64,000 bases of DNA from Alentia gelatinosa (lineage: Eukaryota > Annelida > Polychaeta > Phyllodocida > Polynoidae): positions 49,094,478 through 49,158,477 of the forward strand of contig OX465591.1 in NCBI GenBank assembly GCA_950022655.1, given 5' to 3'. The translations under genes and the position numbers were made by a program. Under the pieces are notes generated by a model that was not told the origin of the DNA, did no database searches, and was given only the letters and a program-made list of their open reading frames with translations. Positions 44,931-56,045 of this stretch are shown one piece after another. The number at the start of each line of letters is the position of its first letter. The stretch's first letter is position 1.

Positions 44931-45182
44931 ATACTCGTAAGATATTCGTACGTTAATCGTAAGATATTCGTACGTTAATCGTAAGATATTCGTACGTTAA
45001 TCGTAAGATATTCGTACGTTAATCGTAAGATATTCGTACGTTAATCGTAAGATATTCGTACATTACTCATAAGATATTCGTATGATCTTCATACGATACT
45101 CATACGTTACTTGTGAGTTACTCATACGATACTTGTACGACACTTGTACGAGAATCGTAAGTAACTCTTACGACACTTGTGA
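44930..45182. repeat. 22-bp repeat abutting the hunchback-like stop codon
   Basis: CGTAAGATATTCGTACGTTAAT recurs about six times exactly and then degenerates into ACTCATACGATACTTGTACG words up to the stop codon at 45184. The array would lie in the 3' untranslated region. Its words include CGTACG and related inverted forms, so units can pair. Confidence 0.85.
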
Positions 45183-45183
45183 G

Positions 45184-47445
45184 TTACTCGTGCGCTGCGC
45201 GCGCAATGTGCAGGAAGAACTCCACTCTGTTCTGTGACATGTGACCACACATGTTACACTTGAATGGGTCCTGGTAGCCATGATAGCCCATGTGGACGGT
45301 GTACATCACACAGTCCCTGAAAGCCATACCGCAGTGCGTACACTCATATGGTGGGCTCGAAGAGCGCGCCTCCCTCGAGCCCGAAGAAGTCGACTGGAAC
45401 TCTCCGGCTGTCGAGGGCGCATTGTTGTCTCGGTCTTCTCCATCCCGTGATTTAGGTTCACTTCTGAAGCTTCCCTGTCCATTCATCTCCGAGTTGTCAC
45501 CACCACCAAGTCCAGCCTGTTCCTCGTTGTGGCGAACCATGAAGAGTTTCCTTCGGTTGATGGAGCCCGGGAATCCTTGGGTGTCTTGGACGTTAGGGTG
45601 GTGAGCGCCCTCCTCCTCGTGGAGCCTCTTCTCTCCGGCCTGCAGGTCTCCGCGATAGGGGTCTCCGGCCATCTGACTGTTGAGCTCGCTGAGGCTACTG
45701 TGGATGGCGTTGTAGTCGATCTTGTCGCTGTCGGACCCCGTCTGACGACCATCTCCGGGCTGGTCCTGCTGACTCGAGGTGATGCTGTCTGATGTATCAT
45801 CATCATTTGACGCATTGTCAGGAGGAGGTGATTCTTCACCGTAACGCTCCTGAAGTTTCTGGCATATGGTGTCCAGCTTGTACGCCTTGCCCTTTCGGGA
45901 CCTCTTTCTTGGCGTCGATGAGCTGTCAGACATGGGGGGACTTGACTGCGAGGGATAGTGACCTTGCGAAGCATTGGCTGCGGCCATGGCTACCATGCTG
46001 ACTTCGTCAAACTTACGCTTCTGCATCTGGGAGAACATGAAGCCAGGATTGAAGAACATCTGACTGGCTGCCAGATGCATCTGCTCTTTTCTCTTGGTGA
46101 GGTCCAGAGGACATTCACCGTTCTGCTTTGCCTCGGTTTCTATATTCGTGGCAATTTCAGCGGCTATGGCAGCATTATAACGCTCCTTGAGCAACTGTTG
46201 CTGCATCTGGTCCATGGCCTGCGGCATGGGGAGACTGCCATGTGGGGTGCTTCTGAACATGGGACTCGGGAACATCTCGCCCGGTGTGGATCTTCGCGCT
46301 CCGGGCTGTGAGGTGTTCATGATCCACGCCTGGTTTGCTGGTGGCGGGCTGGACTGACCGCTTGAGCACGGTTCTTGTTTGATCGGTGTCGCAGCCATCT
46401 CTGAGACTTCGTTCTTATTCTGGTCAGAACTGCTGTGAGGTCTGGACACCGCTGCAGCAGCTGCAGCCGCCGCAGCCGCAGCCATTGCGTGATCATCAGC
46501 GAGTGTCTCTGAATGGACACCGAACATGTTCAGAAGATCCTGGTTCTCCTTCGCATGCACTTTGAGCATGTGGTCATTGAGGCTTGGACGGCTTTCAGTC
46601 GTGAAGTCACACAGGACACACTTGACTGAGTACACCGGCATCCCATTGGCCGGTCTCTCAGCATGCTGCAGAGCTTCTCTCTCCGCATGTTCACCCAACT
46701 GGTGCGGGGGATGTTGGTGCGAAGGAAGCTGCGGGGGCAGGGGCTGGTGCTGTGGTGGCCCCTGATGCTGAGATTGCTGCTGCTGTTGTTGCTGCTGTTG
46801 ATGGTGTCGCTGCATCATCAACGCATGTTCTTGTGGGGGCGGGCCTTGCATGGACATGGGGAGGTTGGGGACAAATGATGACCCCGATACTGGTATCAGC
46901 GGAGGCGGTGGGTGAAGTCCACCATTGGCCAATGGAGGCATCATGGGCCAGTATCCTGGCATTAAACCGGGTGGTGGCATGCCATTCATACCCATCTGCG
47001 GCATCATCATTGGACCTCCTACTGGCTGCTCTGGCCGATCCCCCTTCCTCGGGCCACGCGGACCGCGAGGTGGGCCCCTCTTCGAGACAAGCTCAAAGTC
47101 GCCGCTGCCATCAACAGGTAGCGACCCATCAGCGTTAAGAACGGTCGCAGGCTTGTGGTTGTACTTCTTCAAGTGGAGCTTGAGGCTGTGGCAGTACTTG
47201 GTGGCATAGGTACAGTCCGCACACCGGTATTGGTAGACATTAGTGTGAGACTTCATGTGCGAGTTGAGCATGCTCTTGTTTACGCATGCGTAGTTACATT
47301 TGAGACACTTGAAGGGTTTCGATCCGAAGTGGTTTCGCAGGTGGTACTCAAGGTGGTGCTTATACTCGGTGACGAATGGACATTTCGGACATTGCAGGAC
47401 TTTGTCTTCCTTGATGTGCGAACGGGAATGTTCCCAGAAGTCAAC
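45184..47445 (-). CDS. hb: Hunchback-like zinc-finger transcription factor, 3' exon
   Basis: This last exon encodes 753 residues of a nuclear DNA-binding regulator. It starts after an acceptor TTTTTGGACAG and completes a finger split by the intron (HSRSH). Three more C2H2 fingers follow (residues about 20-95). Then come a basic [10 protein letters not shown] stretch, Met/Pro- and Gln-rich segments, a lone finger CVLC..HMLKVH (about residue 275) and a poly-Ala tract. PLDLTKRK, a match to the CtBP co-repressor motif, appears near residue 450. The last 55 residues hold the paired C-terminal fingers CTHC..HMGYH and CNMC..HIARAAH, diagnostic for hunchback and used for dimerisation in the fly protein. 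Middle finger cluster plus C-terminal pair is the hunchback layout. The frame is intact to the TAA. Confidence 0.93.
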   Translation of the reverse strand, partial: VDFWEHSRSHIKEDKVLQCPKCPFVTEYKHHLEYHLRNHFGSKPFKCLKCNYACVNKSMLNSHMKSHTNVYQYRCADCTYATKYCHSLKLHLKKYNHKPATVLNADGSLPVDGSGDFELVSKRGPPRGPRGPRKGDRPEQPVGGPMMMPQMGMNGMPPPGLMPGYWPMMPPLANGGLHPPPPLIPVSGSSFVPNLPMSMQGPPPQEHALMMQRHHQQQQQQQQQSQHQGPPQHQPLPPQLPSHQHPPHQLGEHAEREALQHAERPANGMPVYSVKCVLCDFTTESRPSLNDHMLKVHAKENQDLLNMFGVHSETLADDHAMAAAAAAAAAAAVSRPHSSSDQNKNEVSEMAATPIKQEPCSSGQSSPPPANQAWIMNTSQPGARRSTPGEMFPSPMFRSTPHGSLPMPQAMDQMQQQLLKERYNAAIAAEIATNIETEAKQNGECPLDLTKRKEQMHLAASQMFFNPGFMFSQMQKRKFDEVSMVAMAAANASQGHYPSQSSPPMSDSSSTPRKRSRKGKAYKLDTICQKLQERYGEESPPPDNASNDDDTSDSITSSQQDQPGDGRQTGSDSDKIDYNAIHSSLSELNSQMAGDPYRGDLQAGEKRLHEEEGAHHPNVQDTQGFPGSINRRKLFMVRHNEEQAGLGGGDNSEMNGQGSFRSEPKSRDGEDRDNNAPSTAGEFQSTSSGSREARSSSPPYECTHCGMAFRDCVMYTVHMGYHGYQDPFKCNMCGHMSQNRVEFFLHIARAAHE

Positions 47446-48204
47446 CTGTCCAAAAAGACACAACACTCATTGCTGCATTACAATCATCTAAACAAGTACT
47501 TTCTCAGCTCAAGAGTGAAATTACGGTTTTACTTTCATCATATTGTCTACGAATGTCTGTGTATTAGCATCTTGTGAACGAATAAAACAAATATTTCATG
47601 TCTTGAACCAGTATAAGATGCTAGCTATAATTGAGCACTATGGATAGGCTTCTTATCTTTTTTCGATAACATCGGGGCCCCGAATTCTGAGGAACAGTTT
47701 TTTAATGAATACAATTAAGCACTTAATTCAGAATAGTCTGTAATATAATTATTCACTTTCTTTTCAGCGACGATCAATAATTGTAAAAATTACGTTTTTA
47801 CTTTTTCGGCGTCATACTAACAACTTCAAATGGAAAAACAGATCAAAATCTAAATTTGTATGAACGAATTTAAGAAAACAATAATCGTTGCCTTTCCTGC
47901 GAGTGATGTGTGTGATGTATGGTGTATGGTGTGTGATGGAGACAGAGGGACAGAGACTAGTAGTTGAGCCCGTACCTTTGCCATGGTCGCACTGTGTGTG
48001 GTGTGTGTGTGTTATGTATGTATGTGTTATGTATGTATGTGGTGTGTGGTGTGTGTGTGTTGTGTATATAGACGTACCTTGGCCATGGTCTGGAAGTCGC
48101 ACTGCTTACACTTGTAGACTTTGGGTTTGGGCGCGGCGGCGCGCGGTGTGTGGTGTGTGGTGTGTGGTGTATGTGTGTGGTGTGTGGTGTGTATATAGAC
48201 GTAC
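47446..48204 (-). other. Intron of the hunchback-like gene
   Basis: The 759-bp intron begins GTACGTCTATATAC and ends TTTTTGGACAG, phase 0. It contains GT/CA-rich microsatellite stretches (47900-48065 and 48148-48190), a duplicate of the upstream exon's end (48078-48146) and a shorter remnant of the same piece at 47971-47993. Confidence 0.85.
48078..48146 (-). pseudogene. Duplicated 3' end of the hunchback-like exon, with splice donor
   Basis: These 69 nt are identical to the end of the upstream exon (48205-48273), including the CKQCDFQTMAK codons and the GTACGTCTATATAC donor. They lie 127 bp downstream of the original in the intron. Use of this second donor with read-through would add 127 nt and shift the frame. 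A 23-nt degenerate third copy lies at 47971-47993. Confidence 0.85.
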
Positions 48205-48431
48205 CTTGGCCATGGTCTGGAAGTCGCACTGCTTACACTTGTAGACTTTGGGTTTGGGCGCGGCGGCGCGCGGCGTGCGGTTCCCGGAGTAGTTGTCGGG
48301 CGGCACGTCGCTGTGGAAGTCCTTGATGTGTCGCTTGAGGCGCCCCTCGGTGCGCGACGTGTAGTCGCAGTGCGGACAGCGGTGCTCGAAGTGCGTGTCC
48401 ATGTGCTGCTTGAAGTGGAACTGCGACGTGC
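48205..48431 (-). CDS. hb: Hunchback-like zinc-finger transcription factor, internal exon
   Basis: This 227-nt exon (acceptor TTGTCGTTGCAG, donor AAG/GTACGT) encodes 75 codons. It completes a finger begun upstream (FKQHMDTH), contains a full C2H2 finger (CPHC..HIKDFH), a short basic Pro/Ala linker, and the first half of the next finger (CKQC). That finger is completed by HSRSH in the 3' exon. The split fingers on both sides prove that at least one more coding exon lies upstream on this strand. I could not identify it within the window. Confidence 0.9.
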
Positions 48432-48477
48432 CTGCAACGACAACACAGTGCCTGGTGAGATGACAGGTAAGCAGCAA

Positions 48478-48905
48478 CCACAGGGGACCCTGTCAGATGA
48501 CAGGTAAACAGGAACCACAGAAGACCCTGTCAGATGACAGGTAAACAGCAACCACAGAGGACCCTGTCAGGTGACAGGTAAACAGGAACCACAGCGGACC
48601 CAGTCAGGTGACAGGTAAACAGGAACCACAGAGGACCCTGTCAGGTGACAGGTAAACAGGAACCACAGAGGACCCTGTCAGATGACAGGAAAACAGCAAA
48701 TACAGAGGACCCTGTTAGATGACAGGTAAACAGGAACCACAGAGGACCCTGCCAGATGACAGGTAAGTAGGAAATACAGAGGACCCAGTCAGATGACAGG
48801 TAAACAGGAAATACAGAGGACCCTCTCAGATGACAGGTAAGTAGGAAATACAGAGGAACTGAACAGGACCCAGTCAGATGACAGGGAAGCAGCAACCACA
48901 GGGGA
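48478..48905. repeat. 37-bp minisatellite in the hunchback-like intron
   Basis: About eleven units of CAGATGACAGGTAAACAGGA plus ACCACAGAGGACCCTGT occur immediately upstream of the internal exon's acceptor on the minus strand. On the plus strand every unit contains CAGGTAA(A), a 5' splice-like word. On the transcribed minus strand it reads TTTACCTG. Confidence 0.95.
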
Positions 48906-49705
48906 ACTGCCCCCCAACGTGGTCACGATTCATTCATCACATATCATTAACACACATCAAACACTATAATGTTCTGTTTTTAATCATTATTTCATGTTCT
49001 TTAATTTTAGTTCATCGTTATTGCAATCTCGCATTTATAAGTAGGACCTGAATGAGTTCGAAATATTCTCATGCATTTAACATCGTATTGAAATTAAAAT
49101 ACATATAAACAAAAAAAAACAAAACAAATAGAAGTTGGATGCTGAAATGTTTTTTTTTCCACTTCATTTGCTGTCATTCACTATCAGAGTTTCTAGGAAC
49201 GATGATATCTTTATGATATATTAGAGGATGAGGGATATCAAACGTTGCAGGATGACGATTCCCCGTCAAGCTACTGATGACTGAGTGTTGGTTGTGTGCG
49301 GGTCGCTACCATTCACTCACTAAAGACATTCTCTGACATTCATACTGTCGCGCTGTTTTTGGATGTGATTGAGTTTCTTTATTTTATTTGATATAAATCC
49401 CCTCCATCTCTCTCCTTCTCTCTCTGTGTGAATTTATCACCAGTCTCAGATTTAGTTCCGTCTGCCCACACCAGGGGGCAGGGCGCGAGATTAGTTCAGT
49501 GACTGTTCACACGGTGGCGCCACTGCGCCGTGTTCTCGCCGATTCACGCGGGGCGGCGCGAGTCTCAGTGCGAGGTGAGTGGAGATGGGCGGTCCGCTCC
49601 TGTCTGCGCTGACACGTGGACAGGGGTGGGTACGGTCAGCACAGATCGTGGCCACGAATTGTCACTCTCAGACCGAGATATTTCTTATATGTGGGTTCTG
49701 AGAGC
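48906..49705. other. Non-coding interval, CpG-rich at its end
   Basis: AT-rich DNA gives way to a CpG-rich patch (49480-49640) with GAGGTGAGT at 49571, a donor-like word on the plus strand. No gene could be assigned. Confidence 0.4.
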
Positions 49706-49709
49706 AGAA

Positions 49710-50280
49710 ACTAAATACGTCCCTGCGACTACAAAATACGTCCTTGTGACTACAAAATACGTCCCTGTGACTACTAAATATGTCCCTGTGACTACTAAAT
49801 ACGTCCCTGTGACTACAAAATACGTCCTTGTGACTACTTCATACGTCCCTCTGACTACTAAATACGTCCCTGTGACTACAAAATACGTCCTTGTGATTAT
49901 TAATACGTCCCTGTGACTACAAAATACGTCCCTCTTACTACTAAATACGTCCCTGTTACTACAAAATACGTCCTTGTGATTATTAATACGTCCCTGTGAC
50001 TACAAAATACGTCCCTCTGACTACTAAATACGTCCCTGTTACTACAAAATACGTCCTTGTGATTATTAATACGTCCCTGTGACTACAAAATACGTCCCTG
50101 TGACTACTAAATACGTCCCTCTGACTACTAAATACGTCCCTGTTACTACAAAATACGTCCTTGTGACTACGAAATTCGTCCTTTTGACTACAAAATACGT
50201 CCTTTTGACTACTGAATACGTCCCTGTAACTACAAAATACGTCCCTGTGACTATTAAGACGTTCCTTTGACTACTCCATC
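49710..50280. repeat. 21-bp minisatellite (AAATACGTCCCTGTGACTAC)
   Basis: About 27 units occur. The recurrent TTKYVPV peptide in one frame reflects the 21-bp period and is not a gene. Confidence 0.95.
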
Positions 50281-50999
50281 ACATAAAATACTGGGATGAA
50301 AGTTAGGACTGAGGAAAATATCGAAAAAAACTCAAAACGCTTAAAAAAAGAATTTCTCATAACATCATATTTGAACAAAATTGTTATGACTCAATATTTT
50401 TTGACACTGCGAGTGGACGATGTACATGAAATGTGGGCATTCCGTCATTTGGCGGAAAACGTGCATCCCAGTTCTATGAGCGCTGTCCATCGGCCCTTAA
50501 CGACTACAAGAAGAAGAACAAAACGTGCAGATTTTAATGTCTCAGACTCGTGGGCAATACGAGATCGTTACCACCACCCCCAGTGTCCAGTCCCCGCCCC
50601 CCTCCCCGGCAACCTTTGCCGCACGCCGCCATTCGGAGGGTAATTTGAGGGGTTTTTCGTCGCCCCCGCCCCCCGTCCCCCGTCCAGTCCCTACCCCGTC
50701 CCCAGAGACGTAACATTTGCACAGATCTGCGCCTAAATGTACTCGCTGACCCCTGGCCCTCTGCCGGCCATCGCTCACACTAACTGGCCACGTGACCTAA
50801 CGACTCTGGTTGGTTTTGAGACGGTCCCCGGGGACGGGGTGTGGCGGGGGGCGTCTCAACTAATCACTTGGCGTCGTAAAGGTTGTCATTTGAACTATTG
50901 ACGACGAGAAAAGCGATTATCAAGGTAAATGAGAGAAACTAGGAGAGAAAGTAGAACAATGAAAAGAACGATTATCAGACTTGAAAAGTCGATTTTGCC

Positions 51000-51000
<1 letters not shown>
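50281..51000. other. Non-coding interval, CG-rich at 50560-50880
   Basis: A C-rich block (50570-50710) and a CpG-rich patch with CACGTGAC (50790) and GGTCCCCGGGGACGG (50823) are visible. Overlapping short frames give no family signal. A promoter is possible but unsupported. Confidence 0.4.

Positions 51001-51001
<1 letters not shown>

Positions 51002-51049
<48 letters not shown>
51002..51049. repeat. TA microsatellite, left flank of the 4.4 kb element
   Basis: A (TA)n tract lies immediately before the left inverted end at 51050. A second (TA)n tract follows the right end at 55465-55484. The element inserted within a TA microsatellite. Confidence 0.95.
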
Positions 51050-51051
<2 letters not shown>

Positions 51052-52199
51052 TCGATTCTCACGAAAGCGGTGCAATTCATGCAAAAATCAAAAATGCTAA
51101 TTTATTTTGTAAATTTAGTATCCCTGAGAAACGATTATTTCCTAGATGATGGTGCCTAACAAAGCGGTTCTTCTGATATATAAATTTCCAGTACCTGGGT
51201 TGGTTTAATATGCATAGTCAAGGAGAGAAAATAATAGCAATTGTGTCATTCTACGAAACGACCCATAGTAAACACTCAGAAAACGTTTTTAAAAATATAA
51301 TTCAATTTCCATATTTGTATATATTCAGAGTTCAGACTCTATACTACAGAACAGGGTACACACCAAATAATTTTCTCTTACACTCTAAACATGAAAACAG
51401 AAAGAGTCCAGCACCTCCAACCATGGTATTATGTGTCATTCTACGAAACGACATATTAAAAGGCCTGTAGTATTTTTATTTCTAGACATTAGTGAGAGAA
51501 AAACTATTTACACATTTGTAACAATGTCTGCTTTGATAGAAAATCCATTACAAAGCAGCAGACTTGTAGATTACCTATGTATGAGGTGTAAACCAGCTAC
51601 AAAACGTTTATGTCATTCTACGAAACGGTCTGTCATTCTACGAAACGGCCACATAACTTGTATTTTTGAGGGAGGGGATGGAATTTTTCACAAGATATTA
51701 AGTTGTGAACATGATGTCTTGTGTATGTAGATTGGGAAAAAGGTACTAACTTTCACTATTCTTGTAAAATAGGCATTAACAGAGAGAGTATGTTCCAATA
51801 GACAGAATAAGAGTCAAAAAGTAAAATTTACTGCTATCATTTTGAATAAATAACGCTTTGATTTGATAGGAGAAGATTAGTAGTTTGTTTATATCAAAAT
51901 GTGTACACATACTACTTGACCAGGTGACATGCATAGCTGTAAACCAGTTAAAAAACGTTCATGTCATTCTACGAAACGACCTGTCATTCTACGAAACGGC
52001 ACCATAATTTGTTACTTTGAGGTCAGGGATTCATTTTTCCAAAAATGTTAAGTTCTAAACATGATGTCCTGTATATGTGGATGCTCCTGTATTGGGAAAA
52101 AGGTACTAACATTCACCTTTCTTTGTAAAATAGACACTAATAGAGTACATTTAGAGAGATAGAATATGAGTAAAAAAATTCAATTTATAAACCAATACT

Positions 52200-54062
52200 G
52201 ACTCACTAATCTTGACTTATAATGATCATGACAGACCAATACTGACTGAGGAATATTGACTGGCTAATACTGACAGACACATACCAACTGGCCGAGACTG
52301 ACTGACTAATATTGACTGACTGAAACTGACTAACCAATACAGACTGACCAATACAGACTGACTCACACTGACTGACTAGTACTGCCTGATCAATCTCAAC
52401 TGACTCACAATGACTGACCAATACTAACTGACTAATACAGACTGGTGAATACTCACTGACCAATCCTGACTGACTACCAATATTCACTCACACTGACTGA
52501 CCAATACTAACTGACTAATACAGACTGGTGAATACTCACTGACCAATCCTGACTGACTGCCAATACTCACTCACACTGACTGACCAATACTAACTAACCA
52601 ATCTCAACTGACAGACCAAAATCAAATGACCAATACTGGTACAGACTGACCAATACCAACTGACCAAACCCAACTGACTGATTCTGACTGACCAATTCTG
52701 ACAAACTGATCCCAACTACCAATACAGACAGACCAATACTGACTGACCAAAACTGACAGACCTATACTTAGAAACCCTTAGCTCAACCCTGAGACATCAA
52801 TACTGACTGTTACCAATCCTGACTGACTGGTCCCAACTACCAATACTGACTCACACTGACTGACCAATACTGACCAACCAATCTCAACCGACAAATGCTG
52901 ACTGACTGATACTAACTGACTAATACAGACTGACCAATACTGAATTACTGATACAGACTGACCAATACCAACTGACTAATACAGACTGATCAATACTGAC
53001 AAATCAATACTGACTGACCAATGCCGACTGACTGACAAATACATTCTGATAAATACTGACTGGCTAATACTGACAGACTCATACTGAATGACCAATACTA
53101 ACTAACCAACTGACAGACCAAAATATATCCTGTGTGTTTTCCATTCTTTTAGTGTGTACAGGGGTGAGATAAATACAGAAAGCAACTCGTTTTGGTCAAA
53201 GAAGTCATTCTGCAACTCGTTTGAATGCTGTGTGATATTCACTCGGCTGTCACCTCGTTCATATCACACCGCATCAAACTCATTGGTTTCTTCTTTAAAC
53301 TTAACAATACCAACTGACAAAACCCAACTGTCTGATTTTGGCTAGCCAATGCTGACATACTCATACTGACTGACTGATACTAACTGACCGATACTGACTG
53401 ATCAATCTAAACTGACCAATACAGACTGACCAATACCACTATTGACTGACCAATACAGACTGACCAATACCAATATTGACTGACCGATACTGACTGGACC
53501 ATACTAACTAATCAATACTGACTAAAGAATAAAGGCATACTGACTGACTGACTGACTGACCGATTCCAACTGACTGATCCTTATGGACTAAGACCGACAG
53601 ACCAAAACTATCTGACCAATACCAATTGACTGGTACTGACTAGCCAATACTGACTGACTGGTACTGACTGGCCAATACTGACTGACTGGTACTGACTGGC
53701 CAATACCGACTGACTGAACCCTACTCACTAGTACTGATTAACCAATACAGACTGACCAATACCAATATTGACTGACCGATAGTGACTGGACCATACTCAC
53801 TAATCAATACTGACTAAAGAATAAAGGGATACTGACTGACTGACTGACTGACTGACAGATTCCAAGTGACTGATCCCTATGGGCTAAGACCGACAGACCA
53901 ATACCATCTGACCAATACCAACTGACTGGTACTGACTAGCCAATACTGACTGACTGGTACTGACTGGGCAATACTGACTGACTGAACCCTACTCACTAGT
54001 ACTGATTAACCAATACTGACTTACCAATACCAACATACCTATACTGAATGACCCATACTGTC
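52200..54062. repeat. GACTGACCAATACTGACT degenerate minisatellite
   Basis: About 1.9 kb of loosely repeated ACTGACCAATACTGACTGAC words lies inside the 4.4 kb element. A longer unit of about 300 bp is duplicated (53440-53600 and 53735-53880, both with AAAGAATAAAGG(C/G)ATACTGAC). A module and palindrome insertion splits the array at about 53135-53310. Confidence 0.9.
53135..53305. repeat. GGGGTGAGATAAA module end with palindrome O
   Basis: GTGTACAGGGGTGAGATAAA is followed by a palindrome whose arms are 53214-53238 and about 53260-53284 (CGTTTGAATGC..GTGTGATAT). Its centre is CACTCGGCTGTCACCTCG. The left sequence also occurs at 25360-25440. It interrupts the minisatellite and so inserted after that array formed. 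Confidence 0.75.
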
Positions 54063-55489
54063 TGACAGTGTTCTCACTGTCCTAAAACATTCAATTCACT
54101 AGGAGTATATTAGTAGTTATTTGATAACAAAATCTATAAACATACTGCTTGGCCTGGTGACATGTATGAGCTATAAACCAGCTACATAGATTATTGTCAT
54201 TCTACGAAAGTGTCTGTCATTCTACGAAACGGCCACATCACTTGTTGTTTTGAGGGAGGGGATTAATTATTCACAAAAGATTAAGTTCTGAACATGATGT
54301 CCTGTGTATGTAGATACTTCTGTGATGGGAAAAAGGTAGTAACCTTCACTTTTTAGGGTAAAATCAGCAATTACAGTGATAGCACCTTTAGATTGACAGA
54401 AAAGGAGTCCAAAATGAAATTTACTGCTATCATTTATAGGAAAAAGCACTTTCATTTGCTAGGAGAGGATTAGCAGTTATTAAGTAACTAAATTTGTACA
54501 TATACAACTGGATTAGGTTACTTGTATAGCTGTGAACCAGCTACACACGTTTATGTCATTCTACGAAACGACTGTCATTCTATGAAATAGCCACATAACT
54601 TGTTGTTTTGAAGCATAGGATTCACTTTTCAGAGAATATTAAGATATGTACATAACATCCTGTGTTTGTTGATGCTTCTGTAGTGCAAATAACATGTTAA
54701 CCCCCCCCCTTTTTTTTCTAGATTAGCACTGACAGTGATTTGACCTTTAGATGTTAGAAAAAGAGTACAAATTGGAATTTACAGCTATGATTAAATGAAA
54801 AAAAACCCACTTTGATTCCCTAGAAGAGGTTTAGCAGTTATTTAATAACAATATTTGTACATATACAACTTGACTAGGTGAAAAATATAGCTGTACACCA
54901 GCTACATATGTTTATGTCATTCTACGAAACGACTGTCATTCTACGAAACGACCATATAACTTCCTTCTCCAGAGAATATTATATGATTTCCTATTTTTCT
55001 TTGATTTTCAGTGGTATAAAACACTATCCCATGTTCAATGATTATAGAAATTTTCCTTACAACTGCAATTTTGGCCCAGTTTTCATTAACTTTAGTTGAG
55101 CATAGGCCTAAGATACTATGAAAAATATTAACCAGAGCCTGAAAAAATATAGAAACAGCATCTGAAATACTGCTTTTCCCTTGGAATTCTTTATTCTATA
55201 CAAAATATTCAAGGAAAACACAAATGTGCTATTATAATGTATTAATTCACCTAAAATATAGTGCTATATGGTGTCGTTTCGTAGAATGACAGGTGCTTGT
55301 GTTTTCTAATTCACTTGCCTGTAACTTGCTCCCTATTAGAGATTAGTGAAAAATATTTTCACCTTAAATACTACAATTTATCTACTTTTGAATAAAACAT
55401 TGGGTGATAGGATACATTGAATTGGATTTTTTCATGAATTGCACCGCTTTCGTGAGAATCGACCATATATATATATATATATATTCTTT

Positions 55490-56045
55490 TTAAGTCTATG
55501 TCCTTTACGCTTACCCTCACACTTTTTGAGTCTACGCCCTCTCTTTCCACTCACACTTTTTGAGTCTACGCCCTCTCTTTCCTCACACACTTTTTGAGTC
55601 TATGCCCTCCCTTTTCACTCACACTTTTTGAGTCTACGCCTCTTTCCGCTCAGACTTTTTGAGTCTACGCCCTCCCTTTTCACTCACACTTTTTGAGTCT
55701 ACGCCCTCCCTTTCCGCTCACACTTTTTGAGTCTATGCCTCTTTCCGCTCAGACTTTTTGAGTCTACGCCTCTCTTTCCACTCACACTTTTTGAGTCTAT
55801 GCCCTCTCTTTCCACTCACACTTTTTGAGTCTACGCCCTCCCTTTCCACTCACACTTTTTGAGTCTACGCCCTCCCTTTCCACTCACACTTTTTGAGTCT
55901 ACGCCCTCCCTTTCCGCTCACACTTTTTGAGTCTACGCCCTCCCTTTCCACTCACACTTTTTGAGTCTACGCCCTCCCTTTCCACTCACACTTTTTGAGT
56001 CTACGCCTCTCTTTCCTCACAGTTTTTGAGTCTACGCCTCTCTTT
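55490..56045. repeat. 34-bp minisatellite (CACACTTTTTGAGTCTACGC)
   Basis: About seventeen units with CCTCCCTTTCCACT connectors occur, some shortened to about 27 bp. Confidence 0.95.

Larger units (their letters stand above)
51050..55464. mobile_element. 4.4 kb non-autonomous DNA transposon with repeated 19-bp motif
   Basis: The left end (51050-51089, GGTCGATTCTCACGAAAGCG onward) is matched by the reverse complement at 55425-55464 with one mismatch over 40 bp. Both sides continue into TA repeats, consistent with insertion at TA. The motif TGTCATTCTACGAAACGAC occurs at 51244, 51434, 51611, 51631, 51962, 51982, 54195, 54214, 54554, 54573, 54915 and 54934, and inverted at about 55274. Most occur as pairs about 20 bp apart. 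Larger units of about 340-375 bp (AGCTGTAAACCAGCTAC, motif pair, ACATAACTTGTTGTTTTGAG) repeat around them. No transposase or other gene is visible. Confidence 0.85.

Noticed and set aside
45241..47577. Several plus-strand frames of 60-140 codons
   Set aside because: They are antisense shadows of the hunchback-like exon, with codon bias mirrored from it.
49530..50270. Frames with TTKYVPV repeats, superficially like a structural repeat protein
   Set aside because: The 21-bp minisatellite explains them, and a stop-containing variant unit breaks the frame repeatedly.
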